DNA of 64,000 nt from Chryseobacterium sp. W4I1 (lineage in GTDB: Bacteria > Bacteroidota > Bacteroidia > Flavobacteriales > Weeksellaceae), in NCBI RefSeq assembly GCF_030816115.1, contig NZ_JAUSXQ010000001.1:3348001-3412000 (forward strand), written 5' to 3'. Under the pieces are notes generated by a model, which was given only the letters and a program-made list of their open reading frames with translations, had not been told where the DNA came from and searched no databases. A program made the position numbers and the translations under genes. The first letter of the stretch is position 1; each line of letters opens with the position of its first letter. Below, piece by piece: positions 51,573-58,588 of this stretch.

Positions 51573-53026
51573 TATAAATTGGTAGGAAGTGTAATGGTAA
51601 ATGTAGATCCCTTCCCTACTTCTGACTTCACTGTGATCTCGCCTTTGTAATCTTCGATCATTTTTCTTACCATCGAAAGACCAAGTCCCATGCCGCTGTT
51701 TTTAGACGTAAAATTAGGCTCAAATATTCTTTCGTACATATTTTCCGGAATTCCGATACCGTTATCCTGAATGGAAATCATCACTCTTCTCTGGTGTTGT
51801 TCCACGTCTACATTGATGATCAGCTTGCGTTCATCGCTCTGCGCCTGTTTGGCATTAGTGACAAGATTGGTGATGATCCTGGAAAGGTAAATTTTATCCA
51901 TATTGATCATAATATTACTTTTATTAGAATGCATAAAGATACTGTCATCATTGAAGACACGCAGAATATCTTCCACTTCCGTATTCAGGTTGATGATTTC
52001 ATTATTTTTTTCAGGAAGCTTGGCAAATTCCGAGAAAGCTGAAGCAACAGTAGCAATAAGATCAATCTGATCTACCATGGTCTTGCTCATCTGTTTTACT
52101 CTTTCTCTGATATTTGGATCTTCCGGATCAAATTTTCTTTCAAAATTCTGAATGGTAAGCTTCATTGGCGTAAGCGGATTTTTCACCTCATGGGCTACCT
52201 GTTTTGCCATTTCCCTCCACGCCTCTTCAGAAGCTTTAAAACGAAGTCTTTCTTTCTGGTCCTGGATCTGAAGAATCATCCTGTTGTAAGCTCTTGCCAA
52301 AGCATTAAGCTCATCATTTTTATAATATCTTATAGGGCGCATTTCATTTTCAAATAGTGTAATACGCGTGATCATATCAGAAAATTTTGTGATATTTTTG
52401 GCCAAGCTGTTGGAAGTCACCCAACTTATCCAGATACTGAACAAAATCAGAAAAATATCGACAAGAAGAATATATTTGATATACTGGCTGAGAACATCCA
52501 GATAGGCAGATTCATTATGATACAAAGGAATATAAACAATTCCTACGGGGGCAAGCTCATTATTCTTTAAGAGCAGATAAGAAGAGGTAAATACGGCATC
52601 TTTCTTTTTGTCGTACCCTTTAATGTCCACTCTGGAATCTGTAGCCAGAATTTTATTAACAATATTAACAGGAATAGTTTGATGATCAATCAGGCTTTCG
52701 TCTTTATTGGAAAGAAGGTAATTACCTTTCAGATCATAGATCACAATATCATGCTGGTTAATATCTGCTATTTCAAAAATCTTATTTCCCAATACATTCG
52801 GAAGATCCTTTGTCTCTACAAGAGTACGGCTTACTGCATAGTCCAGATATCTCATTACCGCATTGGTTTTCTCCTGCATATCGATATTGCTCTGCTGGAG
52901 AGAGTTATTCCTTAAGACAAAATAAGGAACCAATGATGTCGCAACAACACTTAAAAAGCAAACCAGCAGGAATCCGAAAAACACGCGGTTCCTTAAACTA
53001 TATCCTTTGTATTTATTAATCGGCAT
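51572..53026 (-). CDS. Membrane sensor histidine kinase (NtrY-like), orphan
   Basis: 484 residues. Two transmembrane helices (VFFGFLLVCFLSVVATSLVPYFV; YILLVDIFLILFSIWISWVT) flank a periplasmic sensor of about 150 residues; then a HAMP domain (RITLFENEMRPIRYYKNDELNALARAYN), a NtrY-style H-box AHEVKNPLTPMKLTIQNFER with the phospho-acceptor His, N-box NLVTNAKQAQSDE, G1 DNGIGIPE and G2 GMGLGLSMVRKM. No response regulator gene is adjacent. It sits one base after ribE and overlaps trmN6 by one base. Ligand unknown. Confidence 0.92.
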   Translation of the reverse strand: MPINKYKGYSLRNRVFFGFLLVCFLSVVATSLVPYFVLRNNSLQQSNIDMQEKTNAVMRYLDYAVSRTLVETKDLPNVLGNKIFEIADINQHDIVIYDLKGNYLLSNKDESLIDHQTIPVNIVNKILATDSRVDIKGYDKKKDAVFTSSYLLLKNNELAPVGIVYIPLYHNESAYLDVLSQYIKYILLVDIFLILFSIWISWVTSNSLAKNITKFSDMITRITLFENEMRPIRYYKNDELNALARAYNRMILQIQDQKERLRFKASEEAWREMAKQVAHEVKNPLTPMKLTIQNFERKFDPEDPNIRERVKQMSKTMVDQIDLIATVASAFSEFAKLPEKNNEIINLNTEVEDILRVFNDDSIFMHSNKSNIMINMDKIYLSRIITNLVTNAKQAQSDERKLIINVDVEQHQRRVMISIQDNGIGIPENMYERIFEPNFTSKNSGMGLGLSMVRKMIEDYKGEITVKSEVGKGSTFTITLPTNL

Positions 53027-53027
53027 C

Positions 53028-53612
53028 CTACTTTTTAATTAACCTAGCAATATACTTACCAATGATGTCAAATTCTAAATTAACTTGATCTCCTATTTTG
53101 AGATGCTGCATATTGGTAAACTCCCAGGTATAAGGAATAATGGCCACAGAAAACTGTGTATCTTCACTTTTTGCAACGGTCAGGCTGATTCCATTTACAG
53201 TAATAGAACCCTGTGGAACCGTTACAAAATTGCCGTTATCTTCATATTTAATGGTAATAAAATAGCTTCCGTCTTTATTTTCTATTCCAACTACTTCACC
53301 GGTCTTATCCACATGTCCCTGAACAATATGTCCGTCTAATCTGCCATCCATTTTCATACATCGCTCAAGATTCACAACTGTACCCGTCTCCCATTTTCCA
53401 AGATTAGTTTTCTCCAGGGTTTCGTTGATTGCTGTTACGACATACTGATTATCTTTGATTTCAACAACGGTCAGGCAACATCCGTTATGAGCAAGGCTTT
53501 GGTCTATTTTTAATTCGTTTGTAAAAGGACATGTTAGGGTGAAATCTATGTTGCTTCCTTTTTCCTCAATTTTTTCAATTACACCAACTGCTTCAATAAT
53601 TCCTGTGAACAT
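53028..53612 (-). CDS. ribE: Riboflavin synthase, alpha chain
   Basis: 194 residues made of two similar lumazine-binding barrels: MFTGIIEAVGVIEKIEEKG with SLAHNGCCLTVVE, and GRLDGHIVQGHVDKTGEVV with GSITVNGISLTVA. It dismutates two 6,7-dimethyl-8-ribityllumazine molecules into riboflavin. The first barrel has NGCCLT where NGVCLT is usual; the variant is conservative. First gene of a tight three-gene operon with a kinase and trmN6; divergent from pdxA. No FMN riboswitch was recognised upstream. Confidence 0.95.
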   Translation of the reverse strand: MFTGIIEAVGVIEKIEEKGSNIDFTLTCPFTNELKIDQSLAHNGCCLTVVEIKDNQYVVTAINETLEKTNLGKWETGTVVNLERCMKMDGRLDGHIVQGHVDKTGEVVGIENKDGSYFITIKYEDNGNFVTVPQGSITVNGISLTVAKSEDTQFSVAIIPYTWEFTNMQHLKIGDQVNLEFDIIGKYIARLIKK

Positions 53613-53624
53613 ATTATTTTTTGC

Positions 53625-53632
53625 TAAATTTG
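53625..53632 (+). promoter_or_regulatory. pdxA -7 box TAAATTTG
   Basis: Perfect TAnnTTTG, 28 bases before the ATG; no clear -33 element. Confidence 0.5.
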
Positions 53633-53660
53633 TAAATTATAATCTTCAAAGATAATCAAA

Positions 53661-54752
53661 ATGAGCCCAAAAAACCATAAAGTACGAGTAGGAATTTCAA
53701 TCGGTGATTTTAACGGCATCGGCCCGGAGATCATCATGAAGTCTCTGAAAGACAAAACCATTACGGACTTTTTTACTCCGGTAATTTTTGGCTCGGGAAA
53801 GTTATTTACCTTCCAGAAAAATATTTTCAAGCTGAATCTGAATTTCAACTACGTTAATGAAGCATCACAGGCGCAGCCGGGAAAACTTAATATGGTGAAC
53901 CTAACCAAAGAGAATGTGAATGTAGAATTGGGCGTTCCAACGGAAGAATCCACCAAAATGGCTATTGAATCTCTTGAACTGGCTACCGAAGCTTTAATGA
54001 AAGGCGACATTGACGTCCTTGTTACAGCTCCTATCAATAAGGATGAAATGGTAAAGATGGGTTTCAAGCACACTGGACACACAGGGTATTTTGAAGAGAA
54101 ATTCAGCAAAAAAGGACTGATGTTCTTAGTGACAGAAGACCTTAAAGTAGCAGTATCTACCCACCATATACCGATCGCCAGCGTTGCAGAAAACATTTCT
54201 AAAGAAAAAATAAAGAAACAAATCAGAGCTCTCAATCAGACTTTGATTGAAGATTTCTGCGTTCAAAAACCAAAAATTGCGGTACTGGGTCTGAATCCTC
54301 ATGCAGGAGATGGCGGTGTAATAGGAAAAGAGGAGATTGAGATCATTGAGCCGGCAATAAAGGAACTTTCAGATAATGGAACATTAGCTTTTGGGCCTTA
54401 TCCTGCAGACAGTTTCTTCCAGCCGAATAAATACAGAAACTTTGATGCTGTTTTGGCAATGTACCATGACCAGGGATTGGCTCCATTCAAAACGTTAGCG
54501 TATGAAGAAGGTGTGAATTATACAGCCGGTCTTCCATTCATCAGAACATCCCCTGACCATGGGGTAGCTTACGATATTGCAGGAAAAAATATTGCTGATG
54601 AACAGAGTTTTACCGAAGCTATTTTCACTGCCATTAAAATTTTTAAAAACAGAAGTGAATATAACGATCTGATGAACAATCGTATGCAGCCGAGAAGGGT
54701 GAATGTTGATAATGGTGTAGATGAAGATCTGCCTGATGATCATGAAGCTTAA
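53661..54752 (+). CDS. pdxA: 4-hydroxythreonine-4-phosphate dehydrogenase
   Basis: 363 residues. VGISIGDFNGIGPEIIMKSL, VTAPINKDEM, GHTGYFEE, LNPHAGDGGVIGKEE, FGPYPADSFF and MYHDQGLAPFKTLAYEEGVNYTAGLPFIRTSPDHG are the PdxA blocks, including the metal-binding His residues. It oxidises 4-phosphohydroxy-L-threonine in the DXP-dependent pyridoxal phosphate pathway. It starts a plus-strand group followed by the YceD-like gene, which has its own promoter. Confidence 0.96.
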   Translation: MSPKNHKVRVGISIGDFNGIGPEIIMKSLKDKTITDFFTPVIFGSGKLFTFQKNIFKLNLNFNYVNEASQAQPGKLNMVNLTKENVNVELGVPTEESTKMAIESLELATEALMKGDIDVLVTAPINKDEMVKMGFKHTGHTGYFEEKFSKKGLMFLVTEDLKVAVSTHHIPIASVAENISKEKIKKQIRALNQTLIEDFCVQKPKIAVLGLNPHAGDGGVIGKEEIEIIEPAIKELSDNGTLAFGPYPADSFFQPNKYRNFDAVLAMYHDQGLAPFKTLAYEEGVNYTAGLPFIRTSPDHGVAYDIAGKNIADEQSFTEAIFTAIKIFKNRSEYNDLMNNRMQPRRVNVDNGVDEDLPDDHEA

Positions 54753-54793
54753 TCCGTTAAAACAAATTTTAAATTAATTTGTTGTAGAATTTA

Positions 54794-54824
54794 TTTGTTA
54801 TTATAAAAAAATTGCATATTTTTG
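54794..54824 (+). promoter_or_regulatory. Promoter of yceD-like/rpmF (TTTG, 19 bp, TATTTTTG)
   Basis: TTTG at 54794-54797 and TATTTTTG at 54817-54824 at the ideal 19-base spacing; 12 bases to the ATG. Confidence 0.78.
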
Positions 54825-54836
54825 CACACTCATTTT

Positions 54837-55367
54837 ATGGACAAGTTAAGAAACTATGATGTAAGCTTTTCCGGACTTAAAAACGGAAAGCATACGTTCA
54901 AATTTGAGATAGAAAAAGCGTTCTTTCAATTATTTGACACTGAACAGGAATTTACAAATCCTAAAATAATAGCTGATGTTTTTCTTGAAAAACATACTAC
55001 ATTTTTAGAATTTGAGATCAAAGTACACGGGACTGTAGAACTCATTTGTGACCTTACAAATGATGAATTCGACTATCCTATTGAAAATGAGATCAGAATT
55101 TTGGTGAATTTTGGTGAAGAATATGATGACAGCAATGAAGATGTCATTACCATCCCAACCTCAGATCACGCATTCAATGTGGCACAGCTGATTTACGAAA
55201 ACGTACAGCTTTCTATACCGATGAAGAAAATTTCACCGAACATAAGCGATGATGATCTGGAAATTCTGAATAAGTTCAGTCCAAAAGATATTGAAGAAGC
55301 AGAGGAAGAGAAACATGATAGCGACCCTAGATGGGAAGCACTGAAGAAGTTAAAAGACAATAATTAA
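54837..55367 (+). CDS. YceD/DUF177 family protein
   Basis: 176 residues from the ATG at 54837 (MDKLRNYDVSFSGLKNGKHTF); an upstream TTG is rejected because it overlaps the promoter box. DUF177 features: the VHGTVELICDLTNDEFDYPIENE segment with a single Cys of the usual CxR(C)L-type site, the acidic middle and the C-terminal DPRWEALKKLKD motif. YceD-rpmF pairing is conserved across bacteria; plant and bacterial DUF177 proteins are linked to 23S rRNA processing. It is co-transcribed with rpmF. Confidence 0.88.
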   Translation: MDKLRNYDVSFSGLKNGKHTFKFEIEKAFFQLFDTEQEFTNPKIIADVFLEKHTTFLEFEIKVHGTVELICDLTNDEFDYPIENEIRILVNFGEEYDDSNEDVITIPTSDHAFNVAQLIYENVQLSIPMKKISPNISDDDLEILNKFSPKDIEEAEEEKHDSDPRWEALKKLKDNN

Positions 55368-55385
55368 ATAAAATAATTTAAATAT

Positions 55386-55406
55386 GATGAGATGATGAAT
55401 CTCATC
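55386..55406 (+). other. Hairpin in the rpmF leader
   Basis: GATGAGAT (55386-55393) and ATCTCATC (55399-55406) form a perfect 8-bp stem with loop GATGA, with no T-run after it, 28 bases before rpmF. It could influence rpmF translation or RNA processing. Confidence 0.4.
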
Positions 55407-55433
55407 GCTCATCAATTAAAAAAGTTATTCAAA

Positions 55434-55637
55434 ATGGCACATCCTAAAAGAAGACAGTCGTCCACAAGAAGAGATAAGAGAAGAACTCATTATAAAGCAG
55501 TAGTTCCTCAATTAGCGAAAGACGCAGCAACTGGTGAACTTCACCTTTACCACAGAGCTCACTGGCATGAAGGAAAACTTTACTATAGAGGTAAAGTAGT
55601 ATTGGAAAAAGAAGTAGCAACTACAGAAGAAAACTAA
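55434..55637 (+). CDS. rpmF: 50S ribosomal protein L32
   Basis: 67 residues from the ATG at 55434: [20 protein letters not shown] then [39 protein letters not shown]. This is L32 of the type without zinc-binding Cys pairs (the usual Cys positions are replaced, HLYH and HW). Upstream extension to 55392 is rejected because MAHPKRR is the universal start. It follows the yceD-like gene by 66 bases and is ended by a strong terminator. Confidence 0.97.
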   Translation: MAHPKRRQSSTRRDKRRTHYKAVVPQLAKDAATGELHLYHRAHWHEGKLYYRGKVVLEKEVATTEEN

Positions 55638-55673
55638 GAGTCGCTTTTCACTGAAAAAGCCTCATTTTAATAC

Positions 55674-55711
55674 AAAAACCGCTCAATTTTGATAAAATTG
55701 AGCGGTTTTTT
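55674..55711 (+). terminator. Strong terminator after rpmF
   Basis: AAAAACCGCTCAATTTT (55674-55690) and AAAATTGAGCGGTTTTT (55694-55710) form a 17-bp stem with loop GAT and a T-run. Confidence 0.9.
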
Positions 55712-55733
55712 GTTGTTTTTTACGTTTTTTTGG

Positions 55734-55741
55734 TATCTTTG
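55734..55741 (+). promoter_or_regulatory. accB -7 box TATCTTTG
   Basis: Perfect TAnnTTTG, 23 bases before the accB ATG, with TTG/TTTG candidates 18-21 bases upstream. Confidence 0.6.
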
Positions 55742-55764
55742 AACCAAAATCAAATATCAATTTT

Positions 55765-56247
55765 ATGGACATTAAAGACATACAGAATCTTATTAAGTTT
55801 GTATCTAAGGCTGAAGTTTCAGAAGTGAAATACAAAACTAAAGATTTCGAAATCACCATTAAAACTCCATTAGCCGGTAATGATGCGGTTTATGCACAGC
55901 CAGCGGTTTATCATACAGCTCCTCAGGCAGCAGCTCCAGCTCATGTTGCAGCAGCTCCGGCGGCGGCTCCAGCTGAAAAAGCGGAAGTGGCGGCGGACGA
56001 TAGCAAATATGTTGTTATAAAATCTCCAATGATCGGTACTTTCTACAGAAAGCCATCTCCGGATAAGGATGTATTTGTAAATGTAGGCGACGAGGTTTCT
56101 ATAGGAAAAGTAGTGTGTGTAATTGAAGCAATGAAGTTATTCAACCAGATCGATTCTGAGATCAGCGGAAAAATCGTGAAGATCTTGGTAGATGATGCTA
56201 CTCCGGTAGAATATGACCAGCCTTTATTCTTAGTAGATCCATCTTAA
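55765..56247 (+). CDS. accB: Biotin carboxyl carrier protein of acetyl-CoA carboxylase
   Basis: 160 residues. N-terminal MDIKDIQNLIKFVSKAEVSEVKYKTKDFEITIKT, an Ala/Pro-rich linker (about residues 50-80) and the biotinyl domain: VVIKSPMIGTFYRKPSPDKDVFVNVGDEVSIGKVVCVIEAMKLFNQI, with the biotinylated Lys in EAMKL. It is the carrier for the first step of fatty acid synthesis. The biotin carboxylase gene follows. Confidence 0.96.
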   Translation: MDIKDIQNLIKFVSKAEVSEVKYKTKDFEITIKTPLAGNDAVYAQPAVYHTAPQAAAPAHVAAAPAAAPAEKAEVAADDSKYVVIKSPMIGTFYRKPSPDKDVFVNVGDEVSIGKVVCVIEAMKLFNQIDSEISGKIVKILVDDATPVEYDQPLFLVDPS

Positions 56248-56255
56248 TTTAGAGG

Positions 56256-56281
56256 TTAGATGTTAGACATTAGATGTTAGA
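56256..56281. repeat. TTAGATG repeat, copy B (accB-accC gap)
   Basis: 26 bases matching the copy in the leuS leader at 24 positions. Just after it, TATCTAATTTTCAA occurs twice in tandem before accC. Confidence 0.6.
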
Positions 56282-56346
56282 CTTAATTCTGCATTCAAAA
56301 TAACATTATCTAATTTTCAAATTATCTAATTTTCAAATTGAAGAAG

Positions 56347-57702
56347 ATGTTCAAAAAAATATTAATAGCCAATCGTGGCGAAATTGCAATGCGTATTCTA
56401 CGCACATGCAAAGAAATGGGAATCAAAACCGTTGCTGTTTATTCTACTGCAGACAAAGACAGTCTTCATGTAAGATTTGCTGATGAAGCAGTATGTATCG
56501 GTCCCCCTATGAGCAAAGACTCATATCTTAAAGTTTCCAATATTATTGCTGCAGCAGAGATTACCAATGCTGATGCCATTCACCCGGGATATGGATTTCT
56601 TTCTGAAAATGCCAATTTCTCAAGAATCTGTCAGAAAAATAATATCAAGTTCATTGGAGCTTCTCCTGAGCAGATTGAAAAAATGGGTGACAAAGCCAAC
56701 GCTAAGGCAACCATGAAAGCGGCAGGAGTACCTTGTGTACCAGGTTCTGACGGCTTAATAGAATCTTATGAGCACGCTGTAAAAGTAGCTGAGGAAACAG
56801 GCTACCCTGTTATGATCAAAGCTACTGCAGGTGGTGGTGGAAAAGGAATGAGAGCTGTATGGAAGGCTGAAGACCTTAAAGATCACTGGGAATCTGCAAT
56901 TCAGGAAGCTGTGGCTGCCTTCGGAAACGGAGGAATGTACATGGAAAAACTGATTGAAGAACCCAGACATATCGAGATACAAGTTGCCGGTGACCAATAT
57001 GGAAAAGCATGTCATCTTTCTGAAAGAGACTGTTCTGTACAGAGAAGAAACCAGAAATTGACTGAGGAAACTCCTTCTCCGTTTATGACAGACGAACTTC
57101 GTGATAAAATGGGTGAAGCTGCTGTAAAAGCCGCCGAATTCATTGGATATGAAGGGGTAGGAACTATTGAATTCCTTGTAGACAAGCACAGAAATTTCTA
57201 TTTCATGGAAATGAATACAAGAATTCAGGTAGAGCATCCTATCACCGAGCAGGTTATTGATTATGACCTGATCAGAGAGCAGATCCTTCTTGCTGCAGGA
57301 ACTCCTATTTCAGGAATCAATTATTATCCGAAATTACACTCAATCGAATGTAGAATTAACGCTGAAGATCCTTACGCAGACTTCAGACCATCTCCGGGTA
57401 AAATTACAGGATTAAATATTCCTGGCGGACATGGAATCAGAGTGGATACTCATGTTTACTCAGGATACAGTATTCCATCCAACTATGACTCTATGATCGC
57501 TAAGCTAATCACTACGGCTCAAACCCGTGAAGAAGCAATTGCTAAAATGAGACGTGCACTGGAGGAATTTTATATTGAAGGGGTGAAAACTACCATTCCT
57601 TTCCACAGACAGCTTATGGATAATGAAGATTATCTTGCCGGAAATTACACTACAAAATTCATGGAAGATTTTGTAATGGATAGAAAATATGATAATCACT
57701 AA
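56347..57702 (+). CDS. accC: Biotin carboxylase subunit of acetyl-CoA carboxylase
   Basis: 451 residues from the ATG at 56347 ([21 protein letters not shown]); a TTG nine bases upstream is unlikely. ATP-grasp features: [29 protein letters not shown] (glycine loop), [30 protein letters not shown] and [14 protein letters not shown]. It carboxylates the biotin on AccB using bicarbonate and ATP. It is co-transcribed with accB; the two are separated by about 100 bases carrying the TTAGATG repeat. Confidence 0.97.
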   Translation: MFKKILIANRGEIAMRILRTCKEMGIKTVAVYSTADKDSLHVRFADEAVCIGPPMSKDSYLKVSNIIAAAEITNADAIHPGYGFLSENANFSRICQKNNIKFIGASPEQIEKMGDKANAKATMKAAGVPCVPGSDGLIESYEHAVKVAEETGYPVMIKATAGGGGKGMRAVWKAEDLKDHWESAIQEAVAAFGNGGMYMEKLIEEPRHIEIQVAGDQYGKACHLSERDCSVQRRNQKLTEETPSPFMTDELRDKMGEAAVKAAEFIGYEGVGTIEFLVDKHRNFYFMEMNTRIQVEHPITEQVIDYDLIREQILLAAGTPISGINYYPKLHSIECRINAEDPYADFRPSPGKITGLNIPGGHGIRVDTHVYSGYSIPSNYDSMIAKLITTAQTREEAIAKMRRALEEFYIEGVKTTIPFHRQLMDNEDYLAGNYTTKFMEDFVMDRKYDNH

Positions 57703-57724
57703 GATTATTTACCTATAAATTTTA

Positions 57725-57752
57725 AACTGCTCCTTTTGGGGCGGTTTTTTTT
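57725..57752 (+). terminator. Terminator after accC
   Basis: AACTGCTCC (57725-57733) pairs with GGGGCGGTT (57738-57746, two G-T pairs), then eight Ts. Confidence 0.8.
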
Positions 57753-57841
57753 ATTTTTAAACACCACTATTATTTAAAACCTTGCAATCTCTCTATTTGC
57801 CGGACAGTTTATAAGCACCTAATATTAAACACCTTAATCAT

Positions 57842-57878
57842 TTGATTTACAATAATCAATTTACCTAACACTTGTTAG
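57842..57878. promoter_or_regulatory. Two dyads upstream of hcp, possible operators
   Basis: TTGATT-TACAAT-AATCAA (57842-57859) and CTAACA-CT-TGTTAG (57865-57878) lie five bases apart, 65-100 bases upstream of the hcp -7 box. Both are perfect in the arms. The regulator is unknown. Confidence 0.45.
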
Positions 57879-57922
57879 TCGAAGAATTACGACACTTTTC
57901 AAAATTTATTCAAAAAATGTTT

Positions 57923-57950
57923 TTTGATAATGTAATTACTTCTATTTTTG
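57923..57950 (+). promoter_or_regulatory. hcp promoter (TTTG, TATTTTTG)
   Basis: TATTTTTG at 57943-57950 is a perfect -7 box; TTTG at 57923-57926 is 16 bases upstream, slightly short spacing. Confidence 0.6.
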
Positions 57951-58001
57951 GTGACATAAGATAACAAATCACACAATATTAACAATTAAAATTTACTTAT
58001 C

Positions 58002-58409
58002 ATGGCAGAAAGAAATTCAAGAGGAATCTTAAAATTTAACGGCGGTGAAGGACAGAAGTTATTAAAACTTAACTACAGTGTATCCCGTTCTACAGACGTA
58101 TCAGGAAGAGTAGCATCAGATCCTTCCAATGCTCTTATCAAAATCACAGTGGAAGCTACTGAAAAATCAGACATCCTGGAAAGTTTACTTAACGGTAAAT
58201 ACAAACCTACAACCGGAGAGGTAACATTCAACAAATCTCACGAAGAAGGAACATTAACTACTTTAAAATGGGAAAACGGATATGTGATCCAACACGAAGT
58301 AGATTTCGATGCAGTAGATGAAAACAGTATGTACATCAGCTTTGTAGTAAGTGCTGAACTTATCGATCTTGGTAATTCTTCTTACAAAGCAGAATGGCCT
58401 ACATCTTAA
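58002..58409 (+). CDS. tssD: Type VI secretion tube protein TssD (Hcp), Bacteroidota type
   Basis: 135 residues. MAERNSRGILKFNGGEGQKLLKLNYSVSRSTDVSGRVASDPSNALIKITVEAT and GKYKPTTGEVTFNKSHEEGTLTTLKWENGYVIQHEVDFD match the Bacteroidota TssD family (subtype iii T6SS), a beta-barrel that stacks as hexamers into the inner tube. It starts the effector island, with its own promoter and, after it, a hairpin that could reduce transcription into vgrG. No sheath or baseplate genes are inside the window. Confidence 0.9.
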   Translation: MAERNSRGILKFNGGEGQKLLKLNYSVSRSTDVSGRVASDPSNALIKITVEATEKSDILESLLNGKYKPTTGEVTFNKSHEEGTLTTLKWENGYVIQHEVDFDAVDENSMYISFVVSAELIDLGNSSYKAEWPTS

Positions 58410-58439
58410 CAATGTAAATTTTACATCCAGAAAAACAAC

Positions 58440-58487
58440 AGGCAGAATGGTATACCCGATACAACGGATGCTGTTCTGTCTTTTTTG
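58440..58487 (+). terminator. Terminator/attenuator between hcp and vgrG
   Basis: AGGCAGAATGGTAT (58440-58453) pairs with ATGCTGTTCTGTCT (58468-58481) using several G-T pairs, followed by six Ts. Partial read-through would give more Hcp than VgrG, as needed for the tube. Confidence 0.6.
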
Positions 58488-58588
58488 GCTGTAAAAGATC
58501 TCTACATTAGTTTTTTTACAAATAAAAAACAGATAGTATAGGATTATATTATCCGGTTTTTAGTTTACACCAAACAAAATAGCTAGCC

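Noticed and set aside
56755..57237. 160-codon open frame antisense to accC
   Set aside because: Shadow of the highly conserved biotin carboxylase; composition (Ser/Phe/His-rich) is that of a reverse reading.
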